The notes under the pieces: generated by a model
What the model was told of the DNA's origin: nothing
Seen by the model: the letters and a program-made list of their open reading frames with translations, nothing else
The model's database searches: none
Program-made: the position numbers and the translations under genes
NCBI GenBank assembly: GCA_019925795.1
Contig: CM034310.1
Span: 20,418,764-20,482,763, forward strand
Length of the DNA stretch: 64,000 bases
Direction: 5' to 3'
Source of the DNA: Dendrobium chrysotoxum
Taxonomy: Eukaryota; Streptophyta; Magnoliopsida; Asparagales; Orchidaceae
Shown: one piece after another, positions 11,270-23,539 of the stretch
Position numbering within the stretch: the first letter of the stretch is position 1
Layout of the letters: every line of letters begins with the position of its first letter

Positions 11270-12787
11270 TGTTGTGACTCGAGCTCACGAGCTTATGCTT
11301 TTGATGATAACAAATATTATGGATCACATATTTATATCTCCTAGTATTTTTATTCTATACTTATTTGTGTGTATACTAACATTTCAATAACACCATGCTC
11401 CGTCAAACGAAGAATCAGAGCTCAAGATATGGGTCGAATAGGTCATGCTGTAAAGAGTTTGTAATATTCATAAATATAATCTTTAATTTCTTGAGTTAAG
11501 TTATGTAAAGGTGTTTGCCAGCTTTGTGATCATGCACACACACACTCAAGGAAGTAAGATTGAGCTAAAACCAGAAGTTTAATTTTTAAACTAATCATCC
11601 CAAATAATCCAATACGATCTCAAAACCCTAGCCACCATAATAATTTAGGCAAGATTTTAAGTTTCTATTTTTGGTCTAATCGTCCAGGATGATCCATATC
11701 GTACTTGATGATCTATGACAATGTTGCCTAAACTAATCCTATAATTAGTCAATCAAATCTACTTAATTTGATATTCTGTTCATATTGGATAATATGTATA
11801 TTATACTGGATGATTTGTTTAAAATTTGTATTGATCATCCTGGACTATCCTAAGATCATCTATGACTATCAAGTCAAATTCTACACATCATCCTGGATGA
11901 TCCTGAGATCATATTGGACAATTCTTGGTGGCAGAATTGAGTTTTTAGGATTTTTTGAATGCCCTCTATTTAAGCACATCATCCTGGACAATCCTTCGAT
12001 TGTCCTGGATGATCTTTGCCGCCAGAATTGATTTTTAGAGTTTTTTAAAGTTCTCTATTTAAGCTTTCTCCAAAGATATTATAAGAGTCTTTGGCAGCCA
12101 TTGAGGCTTCATTTTCTGGAGAAAACTTGAAGAGAAAGCCTTGAAAGGGAGAGAGAAAAAGGTGGAGTTTAAGAGAGGGAAACGATCCCTAGAGGGGATT
12201 TTAAGGGAGTGTGGAGAGGGTTTCATATGGTTGCTCTGGCAGGCTTGCACCTTCGTACCATCGGATTCAAGGTTTGTCTTGAGGGAAGTTTTGAAAAGAA
12301 GAGGATCTCTTTAGTGTCAAAGGATCAGGTTCTCTGCCTTCACCAAGAGGGTGAAAAAGGATTCCAGGCTCTCTGCCTCACCAGGAGGGTGAAAATGATT
12401 TTAGGTTCTCTATCATACCAGAGGAGGTGGAAGAGATTTTATAAGGGCTTCTCCACCTAGCTGTGGGGACTAAAGGAGAGTCACTAAAGGTTTAGTGTAA
12501 TACCTGGAACTAGAGGTTCTGGGGAGTGGACGTAGGTCAGGTTGGACCGAACCACTTTAAATATGGTGTGTTCTTTCTGATTATTTTCCACACTTTATTT
12601 TTACTGCGATTAACTGCTTGGGTAAAATCTCTGATTTATCTTTTTATTATTGATTTAATTCTATTTGACTACAAGATAGAAAAATATTTTTCTTTTTGTT
12701 AAAGAAGTTTTTAAATATCTAATTTACCCCCTCTTGGTTAGCCTCAAGATTAGTTTTATAGGGTTTAACACCCCTCACGAACTTTCA
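11270..12787 (+). mobile_element. 3' LTR of Sirevirus D
   Basis: This 1518-bp LTR starts TGTTGTGACTCGAGC and ends CCCCTCACGAACTTTCA. Decayed palindromes of the ATCATCCTGGATGATC type fill about 11595-12020, and CTATTTAAGC boxes follow near 11968 and 12057. R/U5 has AGGTTCTCTGCCT tandem units (12330-12440) and the CCCCCTCTTGGTTAGCCTC end (12728-12746). Few CpGs remain in the palindromes, suggesting an old copy. On the right it abuts gypsy gag sequence of element E. Confidence 0.92.
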
Positions 12788-13740
12788 TATACCCTGAAGA
12801 GTATGATTCAATCTCTTATCCAAAGGGCTTTGCAATATCTTCATTTAAAGTCTTTAGTAGTTTAGAGAACCTGCGATAGCATTTGACCCATTTTTGTATG
12901 AGCTATTATAATGTTGGAGGGTCAGATGCTCTGCTACTTTGGTAGTTTATTAGCAATCTTTCTGGAATTTCCTTTGAATGGCATGTAGATCTATCTAATG
13001 GTTTGGCGAGGATGTTTAGTGAGTTAAAGAGTCTATTTTTATAGAGATTCTATAAAACTCAACATCATATCACTGTAGGCGATTTGGTCATCAAGAAGCA
13101 AAAGCTAGGAGAGTGTCTGGTTCAATATATCTTAAGATGGAGAAATTTCTTGATAAAATGTGAACCCTAAATACAAGAGTAACATGAAGTGAATTTTTTT
13201 TTAAAGAATATCCACATACCTATTGCATTTATTTTACAAGGGTTCACAATAAAGACATTTGAGAAGCTACTTAGCAAAGTAAATAACCTGTAGGAAGAGG
13301 CTTCTTGAATTCCATTCTTGAAGGATTTGTTTGATGAAAGAAAAACTGTAAAGCCTCAAAAGTCTTATGAGAAAAAGTCAGTTACCATGTCAGCAGTAGA
13401 CAAGGGAGCAACCTATGAAGAGTTAATCGAATGATCCCCCACCTCAGTGAAAGTCTATCCACTTAAAAGAGAGCCAGTAAGAAAATTTTTCAAAAATTTA
13501 TTAAAGAAAGCATACCTTAAATTATAGAAGGCTAAGAAGTTGGATGAGGAAAACAAGAGGGATGATCCCACTTTTTTACCCAATCATCGCATATTAGGCC
13601 ACACAATTTAAAAATTCTTTACATTTAAAGATTGGCTTGAAAGAAATTTCAAATAGGGTAACATCATCATCTCAAAGGAGTACTTGGTAGATTCGGATTA
13701 GGGGTCTATTAAAGTCATCTCAAGTTAAAACTTAAACATT
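12788..13740 (+). pseudogene. Ty3/gypsy Tat-like gag remnant (element E)
   Basis: This is a broken gag of a Tat-lineage gypsy element, interrupted on the left by Sirevirus D. Conceptual frames give a retrotransposon-gag core (FISNLSGISFEWHVDL, then GDLVIKKQKLGECLVQYI, LRWRNFLIKCE). A later block has FILQGFTIKTFEKLLSK and NHRILGHT, the position of the usual YCKYHRxxGH motif. Many stops and shifts are present. The order matches plant Tat gag proteins as I know them, but a profile search was not possible. Confidence 0.7.
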
Positions 13741-13972
13741 TCTCTACCATCATTAAAAATGATTGGCATATCATTCTATCCCAGACATTTAAAAAGTTAA
13801 TTAATAAATCTTTTTAACTTGAGAGCATGGAGCTGATCTAGATGATTGAGCTATAGGCATAGTAAAAGGATATTGGGATGATTTCCTCTCTAATAATTCT
13901 AGGAACTATTATAAATAATAAAAAGAAAAAGAGTGATATACCTATTGAGAGGAAATAAATAGTTGAAGATAG

Positions 13973-14389
13973 ATGAATTCAGACGGTGGATGGTGGAGTG
14001 AAACCTTATCCACATTGACTTTATCTAACTTTTACTTTGCCCCATTAAAGGAAAAGGGTCAAAAATCAATGAAAAATCCTTCTACATATATTTTGATGGT
14101 TATTGATGAAAATGAAATAAAAATAAAAATTGCTAGATATTATTTTCAAAATCTAGCAGTGATTGATAAAAATTCATCAAAAATTGATTCTTCAAATTTG
14201 ACCACTAAAGAGGATAATGAATCAAAAATCTTATCAAATTATGAGACCCTCAAAATTAGTTTCCAAGGGAGTCCTATCATGATATATTTTTCAAATTTAG
14301 ATTCTCCATCAGAAAGTGATGCTGCATCGATTAAAGATAGTGTAAACCCCATCATAGTTTGTCATCTCAAGGAGATCATGGAAGTATAA
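13973..14389 (+). CDS. Unidentified 138-codon ORF in Tat-like element E
   Basis: This is an open frame downstream of the gag remnant. It is Lys/Asn/Ser-rich (IDENEIKIKIARYYF, SPSESDAASIKDSVNP) and ends just before the tandem-repeat tract. I do not recognise a domain. Its place between gag and the 3' repeats of a Tat-like element suggests a leftover of the gag-pol polyprotein, possibly the linker before protease, rather than an independent gene. The start codon is only the first ATG of the frame. Confidence 0.35.
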   Translation: MNSDGGWWSETLSTLTLSNFYFAPLKEKGQKSMKNPSTYILMVIDENEIKIKIARYYFQNLAVIDKNSSKIDSSNLTTKEDNESKILSNYETLKISFQGSPIMIYFSNLDSPSESDAASIKDSVNPIIVCHLKEIMEV

Positions 14390-14394
14390 CTATG

Positions 14395-15145
14395 TGGTGG
14401 TAAAGCTTTACCACCTAGGCCTTTAGCTAAGGAAAAGGAAAATAAGTCATATCCAATGATCTATATCAACCTTCAATTCAACAAGATCAAATCCTTTAGT
14501 CTTGTAAGGATAGGTGTGAGCCACCATGCGTCCTTTCCTTAAGACTAAATTTCCTAGTGGTGGAGCAAGCCCTCTATGGCACCATCTTAGTATCAAAATT
14601 AAATCAAAATCTTTTAATCCTTTAGCAATAGGTGTGAGTCACTGAGCTTCCTATCTCCTAGGACATTAGCTAGGTAAGTGTTGGATTAGGCATACTAGGC
14701 CCCTTCGTGGCGTATTTACCTATAGTGTCTTGAGATTAGGAATAAGACTTCCTTTATTTGGACCTGAAGGTAAATCAAACTAAGGAAATTTTGATCTTTT
14801 GGGAATTGGTTTAAGTCCTCATACTTCCGATCTCCTAGGATCTCGACTATCTAGTGTTGGATTTAAGCTTGTAGAGCCCTTGCAAAACTTAGTCACCTCT
14901 TTTGAATCTCAAGGTTAGGTGTGAGACCATATGCTTCCTTCCTTAGATCTAGAGGTAAGTCAAATTTAAAAGAAATATGTCTATTAGGTGTAAGACCCCT
15001 CAGCATCCTTAGATTTGAGGTTAGGTGTGAGTCCCAATGCTTCCTATCATTAGCATTAACCCAGGCTCTCTTGAGATCCATCAAATCGATCAATGCCAAT
15101 ATGTACAGTATAATATTATTCTACTATACATATTTGGGGTCTATT
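14395..15145 (+). repeat. Degenerate tandem repeats upstream of a Tat-like LTR (element E)
   Basis: Imperfect units of roughly 110-150 bp contain GGTGTGAGxCxxxATGC and CTTCCTxxCTTAG. The first unit also has GTGGTGGAGCAAGCCC and ATGGCACCATC. They are the reverse-oriented relatives of the tandem array at 25740-27343. The last ~50 bases include TATTTGGGGTCTATT, a weak purine tract just before the LTR start at 15146. Tat-lineage elements often carry tandem repeats at this place. Confidence 0.6.
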
Positions 15146-16875
15146 TGTTGACGTCATTTTTAGATGAGGTTAACTAAACCAAAATCAACTCAATTTAAAC
15201 CCAAATTAAATCAAAGTCAAATTCAATTTAAATTAAACCCAAACCCAATAAAATTAACCCAATGTGTCACCCTTTATAATGCACTACTCCATAGATTCAA
15301 TCATTATCCCAATCACTTCATTAGAAGCTCCATACATCAAAGCCTTCATCACTAGGTCCCTAAACTAGTGATTGACTTATTTGACTTAGTTGAGCTAACC
15401 CAACTTAGCTTAATTGATAAAGAACCTTGACCACTTCTAATTAAACCCTACATCACTCCTAAACTTCACCAGACACCTATAAACTTAACTCCTAATGAAT
15501 TGTTAATGATTGGTCACCTCAAACTAGTCAATTATTTACTTGGTCAACTAAACCTAAATTTGGTCCAACGAGGTCAATCTGGGTCAATCAAATATATACA
15601 CTTAAATCAAACTCCATAACCCTTTAAGACTCTTCTATTGTATGCTTCAAACATTCTCAAACCCTCCCTGAGTTAACCTTTGATGGGTTTGATTTGGTCA
15701 ACTCACCATGTGTAGTCAAACACATGATTTTTCATTAATCTTTCATTCAAACATCTAAACCACTCCTTCAAATCCCTTGGAGCTTGCCTAAATAGCATAT
15801 AGACTCCTTCTATAATCAATCCCAGCTGGCTTGATTAGGTGACTAGTCAAAAGAAACAACAAAACCTAAAACACCCTTATATGGTTAACACTCCTCATAC
15901 ACTTCATTTACATTCAAATCATCCAATAGAAGCCATTCAAATTAACCCTAAAGCTTCTTTAACACTCCCTAACCTAAGCTCAGGCCTTGGTATAGCCTAA
16001 AATAGCAAGAGTAGTCCCCCCCATATGAATTCATACAATGACATTTCAGCTTGCACAACCCACTTCCTCTACTCTTTAGCCACCTAAGAAAGGTGTAAAC
16101 CATCCAAAGAATCCCTCTGAGTGATCCCAACCATCCCTCAGAACCCTAACACTTGAATTGAGCAAAGGCATGCAAAATACTCATTCTAACATAGCTCACG
16201 ACACATTCCCTCTCCAAAAAAACTTTAATTTCATTTTGCCTCCATAAACCCTCTCCTATGTTTCCCTGGTGTTTTCCTATCCTTGGGAGCTTGCCGCTAG
16301 TAAGAGGAGGAGATAACTAACAGCTAGTCCATCTCAGCCAGACCAGCTTCTCATCTAAACCTTCTTTAACCTTAGTGTCTTCATCAAAGTTATAGAGGAG
16401 CTCTCAACAAAGAATAAGAGCCATTAAAATCCCTCTGAAATACTTTGTGTGAAGGTAAATCTCAAGCCCTAGGCTCTTACTTTGGTTCCCAAATAGGATT
16501 GAGAGTGATGTGTCAATGATCTTAGGAATACTTCCCCATCCTTCCTTTCATCCTTACCTACCTATGCCTGTAGTTGTACATAGTTTGGGCCTTTATATCA
16601 ACCATGTAAAGTGAAGCATAAGTCTAGGGTTTTTGGTCATCTCATGAGGAAGAAGAAATCTCCATCATCCACTTGTCCAATTTAACTTATACGATCTTGA
16701 TCTTACAATCTTTGAATCTTGTTAGATTTCTCCAATTAGCCTATACCACATAATCACATCTCGACCATTGGATTGGAGCTGTGGTAGATCAAACAATTTT
16801 AAACTCTAGCTGACTCACTTAAGTGAGTTGACTCAATTGATTGCTACCTTTCACATGGCTCAGTTGCTCGCCACC
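15146..16875 (+). mobile_element. Tat-like LTR sequence, first copy (block X1)
   Basis: It begins TGTTGACGTCATTTTT. The sequence is rich in GTCAA/TTGAC words and has no credible gene. It resembles the following block, 16876-18950, over about 1.7 kb (for example CTAGTCAA near 15843 and AGGTGTAAAxCATC near 16095). Its far end is not defined because a second TGTTGACC start follows directly at 16876. ORFs here are short and unsupported. Confidence 0.5.
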
Positions 16876-18955
16876 TGTTGACCTCATTTTCATGTGAGGT
16901 TAACTAAAAAAAATTAAATCCAAATTCAAAACCAAATTCAAAACTTCAAACCAAAAGATCAAAGCCAAGAGCTTATATCCCATAACCCTTTTTAGGTGAT
17001 TTTTTAATCATCTAAAAATGAAATCAAATTACCTTGTATTCATAATTTTTTAATTGCATATTGATTAGGCATGTCCCTACGGTCCACCCTCCAAATTTGA
17101 GGTCAATCCAAGATCTCTAACCCCAAAAACTCAATAGAAATCCAAAGGTTGTAAAACCTTTAAATATTTATAGCCTATGCCATTAGACTTTCACCTTCTG
17201 GAATTGGACCTTGGAACTTCCCCAAAACCTTTAAAAATGTTCATAGTCATCTTAAGACTTGTTAAACCCAAAACTAAACTTTTGATGGACCCTTGTTGAC
17301 CTAAAATTGACCATAGGCCCACTTAACCCCAAGGCCCCTTAAGGGCAAATTGAAGTTTTCTCTAAACCTTAACATGACTCATTCAAACTAGCCTTTTAAA
17401 CCTCTTCCAATGCATTTTAAATATCATTTGGAGTGTATTGAACCAAAACCTAAGTCTTGGTTTGACCTGGTTGACCAAGTCAACTATAGTTGACCAAAAT
17501 TCTCCTTAAGGGCCCAAACATGCATTTCATGCAAGAAGACCTCATAATTACATGGGAGCACCTCCATAGGGTCCAAAATATCATTTTAAACTTGCCAGAC
17601 CTAACCCTAACCCTTGGTTTAACCTAGTTGACCAAGTCAACTATGGTTGACAAAATTAACTATATATCTAACCAAAGTCAAATTCAATGTTTCAACCACT
17701 ACCAAACCAAATTCAACACTCAAGATCATTCCATTGAGTATTCTATACATGTCCAATATCTGCATTGGGTCAGGTCATCATTAGATTGACTTGGTCAACC
17801 AACCAATGATGGTCAAACCTATGTGTATGCTTGGCTTTGCATCCAAACATTGAAACCTTTTTTTTAAACACCTTGGAGTTGTTTCTACAGCTCAAATAAC
17901 ATCCCCAACAACTCATCCTAGTCACCATTAAATAGTTGACTAGTCAACAAGTCAATAAAACCATTGAAAACCAATATAACTGGGTGGGAATGGGTTAAAT
18001 GGTCAATAATGGCTAAGCATTTCATTTGCCCCAAGATTTTCCTACCTAAGCCACTCAAATTAGGCCAAAAGAAATCCTAAAGCAACCCTAAATGGTTCCT
18101 AAATCAAGCCCAATCCCATGGTTCAACTAAATGGGGCAAAAACTTGTCCCCTCCCATCACATGAGCCAAAACACATATCTCTCAAGCTTGCAGCCTTCTC
18201 CCTAGTTGCCAACCACCTTAGACAGGTGTAAAGCATCTAAACAAGGACTCAAGTTAATCTAAGCCATCCATTCAAAATCCTAAGGTCTAAAGTGGCCAAA
18301 AAGCTCCCATAACCATCATTCAATCATCTAACACTATCTCAACTGCCTCCAACCCCCAAGTTTCTTTCTCCTACCACTCTAGGAATTTCTCCATGTTTCC
18401 CAACCATTACCCACCATTTTATAGCCTCCAAAGCTCATTTTGGTGAAGAGAGAGAAGAATAGAGAGAGAAAGAGGAAATTTGAAGTCAATTTTCAATCTA
18501 GCCAGAACTAGCTCTTGGAATCTCTTACAAAGTTGAAGAGGACTTCTCCATGAGAAAAATAAGCCCAATATTGAAGAAATCAATCCACTGGTTAATAAGT
18601 TATTTCTATTTAAAGTTTTATGATCAAATCAAAAATACTCAAAGATCTCAATGCATGGAGATTCCAAATTGTAGGCATTAAAAGATGTAGTTATATAGAT
18701 CCTACTATTCAAATTTCCTTAATTTGATAGTCGAATCAAATGTTATGGGCATTTATAGTTATAGTTCATCTTTGATCTATAAAAAATCATGTGATCTGGA
18801 TTGTCCGATCGCATTAAAAGATCTATTACAATTCAACAGCACAGATCACATCAGACGTATGAACTGTTTGACTGGATCCCGTGTGTGATTTGGGTTGGTT
18901 GATGTGGTATGATCCTGGCCGTCTGTTAGATCTACATGGATCAGACAGCCTAGAT
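16876..18955 (+). mobile_element. Tat-like LTR sequence, second copy (block X2)
   Basis: It begins TGTTGACCTCATTTTC. The reverse complement of 25699-23600 follows the same order of words (GCATATTGATTAGGCATGTC, then CCTCCAAATTTGAGGTCA). The shared order continues through the GAGAGAGAAAGAGG purine stretch near 18450 and AGAGGACTTCTCCATG near 18535. X2 and the 25699 copy are therefore an inverted pair. No gene was seen. The right boundary is approximate. Confidence 0.55.
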
Positions 18956-18959
18956 CTGT

Positions 18960-21900
18960 TTAATTAAAAAGTGTTGAGTTTTTAAAAAAGGTTAATTTTC
19001 TTTGGGAAAGATTAATTGTTAGAATTTTAATTTTGAAATCGAACACTTCATTACAAAAGATATATCACCTTATGAGGTAAAAATATCATTCCCTAATAGG
19101 TTCAGATTACAAATTTTTTGAATTTATCCTAATTATCATAGCCATCTCAGGAAAAGATAACATATGATTTTAAATGATCAAAATGATGTTTGATCGAGTT
19201 TTTTGCTATAATAATTTGGATAAGAGATCATTAATTTCATAATCAAAATTATGATAATAGAACGATATATATTCCCAAAGAAAAAAATATTATTCATTAT
19301 CAGTCATTTGAATATTACTATAATGATCGTTAAATTTGATTTTCCAGAAGAGAATTAATTGAGTTTTTGGAAATTTGATTTTTGAAAATTTGTTTTGAAT
19401 TCTAAATCTCCTACGAGCGTAAGCCCTCATAGTTAATTATATCGTAGAAAAATAGAGTTTCCTACGAATACTCTCGATTAAAATAATGGTAGAAATTTTA
19501 TTTAGAATTCAAAGTTTGATATCAAGGAGGTGAGGATTGGAAATTCAACTAGGATTGGATCAAGGTTGAACACTTATTTTTGAAGGTCAAAAGAGGAATG
19601 GTAGGAGGTGCTTTAGGATTCTAAAATATTTTAAAAGCACCCTAGCCTATCCTAAGTGTTGTGCTTGAATTTTATTGAAAGAGATTTTAATTTGAATTAT
19701 TAATTTTATTAGAAGGTTGGGATTAGATTCTCAAAAGTTGAGGTCTTATAGCCTGAACCTGCCTCAGAACCTAAGTCTAAATTGGGTACTAAGAACTAGT
19801 AACCCAAACCTAGCTAATTCTATACAGGATTTGGACATACCCCAACCTGGATTGGGGAGCCAGCTAACCACCTAAATGATTCAAAACTATGAGCCCGGTC
19901 TTTTATGTGAGAGTGGTAGGGACATTGCTTAGTTAATTTTAAGGAGTTGGGGCTGACATCTAGAGCATATCCTAATTTGGACCCATGACTTATGTTGGGT
20001 AATATGAAACTTATAGTAAATGCAATTAAAATTTTGATTTATTTTAATTTATTTCTAATGTAATGTATGCTAATTGATTCAATGAATGCTTAAATCAAAT
20101 ATAAATAAATTTTAAAAGGCTTAAAAAATAGGTTTTTTCCTAAAGATTGCACATATTCCCCTTGACAAATCTGCACTCTCATAGGCCAGGTGGTCTGCCA
20201 AAACCCGCAGGCGGAGAGGTGCCTAATAAAGGAAAGAAAGTGTAACAAGATGCTATGTGAACTACCAGCGATACTGGGCTTATTTTTTAAAAGCATTAGA
20301 GAATATTAACTTAAAAATTTTAATTTGATTAATGTTGAAAAAGTTTTAACGATCTCTCATGAGCCTCCGATCGGGTTCCAGGCTAAATCAAAGATCGATA
20401 TGCCAAATCACCAAAAAACTACTAAAAGTATGCAATCTTATATCACAATCAACACATCAATTATTAATCAAATCAATTAAATTAACATTCAAATTAAAAG
20501 TCCATGTGGCAAGTGCCACTTAATATTACAACCTAGGATCTGTAGAAAGTAAAGTGGCTGAGTACCATTGACAATAGCCTAGATTCTACTCTTAAGACTC
20601 AAGTGAATTTGAGAATAGGATTCTTCTCGATCTTTACTTCTTTATCCTTCTGCGAGGCTTCTTGGATCATCAGGTCTAGATATCCAAATGAAAAAATCCC
20701 CCTTAAATGGGATATTTTCTTTTCTCTTTGGATTCTCAAAATATCCAAATCTGCATATCCAAATGAAGAGGGACTCTCCCCTAGGGGATGTCACCCTTCT
20801 CTTTGGATTCTAGATTGGATATTTATCCCATCTCAAATTACCACTTTAATTATAACTCAATAGATTTGAATTACATTTGATAAAAATTAAAATTAAGACT
20901 CAATATCTACAAGGTTATCCTAGAAAATTATAATTTGAAATCACATCTCAAGTAGTTATATATTTAAATTAAAATATTTAAACCAACCACGCTTGGCCAT
21001 GCTCTTTTAATTTTAAAAGGGAGACTTAGCGCAGCAGTGGCACCTATAGTAATTTAATATTTATGATTTTGCCCCCTTTTATTTTAAATGCCATATATGA
21101 GTATGGCCACTTGCATAAGATTGAATCAGCATTTAAATTGCCCCTATCCTAAGGGTAAATTTAACGCACAATCAATCATATCACAGAGTATATAAATTAA
21201 ATAAATAATAATAGTAATCATCTAATTCTAACAACCAACATGCAATGAAAGCTCAAAAAACCCAGTACATAGTAGAAAAGTGAATACCGGCCTAGCCTAG
21301 ATCTAGAAGTGGTGCCCTAACAAACTATCTAAAGTGTGTGAGGTAGGCTGTGTAGGTTGGATATATCCTATATAGGATGATTAATTCGAGTTGTTTTATA
21401 CTCTGGTTGGTTGAAAGGTTTAAAGAAAAAATTTGATTAAATCTAAATCTTAATATGTTAAAATAAATTTTTAAATATTTAAGGTTTAAAGATTGATTGG
21501 TTGAGGTTTAAGTAATTAAAAGATTTTCTATTGATTTATTTAGTTGATGATTTTAGAATTAATTTAGTTAAATTTGTCATCAAAAGGTTCATGACGTTGT
21601 TTCACAGGCTCGAGGACCAGGCCGCCTTAGGACACTTAATCCGCAGCCCGAGGTAGTCCACCCTAAAAACTTGGTTGATGCAGTTGAATTAAGAGTTTAA
21701 ATTTGGTTAAATTATTGAAAAAAATTAATTTTAAATTTTTGCACTCCATTGACTCTGTTCATGATTTTTTGTGACCAGGCTCGAGGAATTAGGCATTCTT
21801 ATGACACTTAGCCCAACAACCCGGAGTAGTCTATCCTAAAAACTTCATCTTTGGAGTGGATGTTGGGTATTAAAAGGTTGGTTAATTGATTTTATGAATC

Positions 21901-23440
21901 AAATTAATAAATTTTGGAATTTTGATTGATTATTGAATTTTGGAATTTTTTATATTATTTTAATTTTTAAATTAAGGGGTTAAATTTTAACTTTTAGATT
22001 AAAGTTGATTTCTGGAAAGTTGGTATTTTTATTAATTATTAGACCTTAGGATAAGCAATTAGACTATAAGTTTACAGAATTTGGACTTTTCTATAATTAA
22101 TTATGAATTTTTAAAGTTCAAATTAAAATTTGAATTAGAGTTAACCAAAAGCTTAACTTTTTTATTTTAAGTGATTTTTGATGGATTGATATTTTTAATA
22201 AATATTAAGCCTTATATTGAGTACAATGCCTTTGAGTTTGCTCAATTTAGAGTTTTTTACATTAAGTTATAAATTTTGAAGTTTTGACCTAATTTAGTAC
22301 TGTGGTTGACTAGAGAGTTGACCTTTTTAGTTTGACCTTTTTCTATTGATTTGTTATTTTTAAAAAATACTATACCTTAAATGGAATTGAATGACACTAA
22401 GTTTGGTCAATTTCAATTTTTTTGGAATTAGTTATGATTTTTCAAAGTATGGTTAATTAAAATTTTAAATTATCTAATTAAGGAGGTTTTGATTATTTTG
22501 ATCCAAACTCATCCTAAACTACATGAAATCACTCCCAAAGGTCAGGGATGTCCCGTGGGAGTGTTTTCAAGAGTTTAGAATTTATTTGGAATTTTTAATA
22601 ATTTTTAATAATTTTGTTTAATTAATTGTTAATTTTTACTAAAACTTAAATTAAAGTTAAATTAAAAGTCTAGTGATAGGGCTTTTATTTTTCCTAAATA
22701 GAGGATCAAATTTTGGTCAATTCAATATATTATTTGTAATTTTTATATTTAATTTTCATTTTTTACAATTTTTTAAAGTTTTTGGATCCCAAAAAGTTCT
22801 GAATTTTGACTTATTTAATTTTCTTATCTAATGACCTCCAAATCTAGAGAAATTTGAACCTAAGGTGTACAATATCACTAAGTTTAATGTTATAAAGTTC
22901 CACCCCTATTGGGTATGTGTATAATTTCCTAGAATTTTTCTAATTTAACTAGACTATATCTTTAATTATTTTTCCTAGGTGTCACTAGTATTTAATTAGG
23001 TTTGAATCTCTGATCATCTAATTGTGACACTAAATTACACATACCATAGAAAAATTCAAGCCTAATTCTAAGTGCTGTGTGAGTTATAAATTTTCAAAAA
23101 TTTGGGTCAAAATCTGACCTAAAACTTTAAAAATTTAATTCACCAAAATTCAGCCATTAACGAGAACTAATTTTTTTTATGGTATATGAGTATCGCACCA
23201 TAGTTTGTCCTATCCAAATTTGAGCTCAATAAGATCATTGGATTGAGAATTATCAAAGAATTTCAATTTTTGTTAGAAGCTATATAACTCTCTAAATAGT
23301 AATCTAAATCAGTTAAAATAAATTTTAGAATAAACTTGAACTCGAGACAGTTCCAACGAGCTCAAGAACACCAAATTTGGACAATAAATTAATTTTTGGT
23401 AAATTTGTAAAGTTTAGAGCATTTAAATGAAAATTTAAAT
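18960..23440 (-). repeat. Long repeat block Z-Y, inverted relative to the copies at 36666-46480
   Basis: Read on the minus strand, 23440-21300 (Z) and 21300-18960 (Y) match, in the same order, the plus strand at 36666-39100/39100-41640 and 41640-44000/44000-46480. Anchors include the CCAGGTGGTCTGCC segment (20185), the CCTACGAATACTCTCG segment (19460) and the CTCGAGGACCAGGC tandem (21610). No protein-coding potential is visible. The block follows a Tat-like LTR start at 25699 on the same strand, so it may be the rest of a very long LTR. The family assignment is inference. Confidence 0.55.
21560..21870 (-). repeat. Two tandem ~180-bp units inside block Z
   Basis: Two units contain CAGGCTCGAGGA...GACACTTA...CCTAAAAACTT. 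They are the inverse of the tandem units at 38130-38760 (CCTAAGGAGGCC core). Confidence 0.6.
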
Positions 23441-23482
23441 CAATTTTTTATTCAAAAAATTGGATCAACAGCCAAGATTTGG

Positions 23483-23531
23483 CCACGTTGCCACACCTTC
23501 ATACTGAAGAACAAGGGTTCAAATCCCGGGG
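23483..23531 (+). other. tRNA-like A/B-box sequence in an LTR block
   Basis: GGGTTCAAATCCCGG (23515-23529) is a good match to the Pol III B box with flanking T-stem pairing. About 35 bases upstream is TGGCCACGTTG, a loose A-box. No cloverleaf with an acceptor stem could be built by eye, so it is a tRNA-derived fragment (SINE remnant) or chance. It is not a functional tRNA. Confidence 0.3.
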
Positions 23532-23539
23532 AAGGCATG

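Noticed and set aside
12209..12460. An 83-codon plus-strand frame in the D LTR (and the similar 4012-4203 minus frame)
   Set aside because: It lies in transcribed LTR leader repeats. Weak similarity between copies reflects LTR homology, with no conserved start or stop.
20155..20270. Possible small RNA gene because of strong conservation in three copies (GGTGGTCTGCC segment)
   Set aside because: Conservation follows the whole repeat block. No Pol III signals or clear stem structure were seen.
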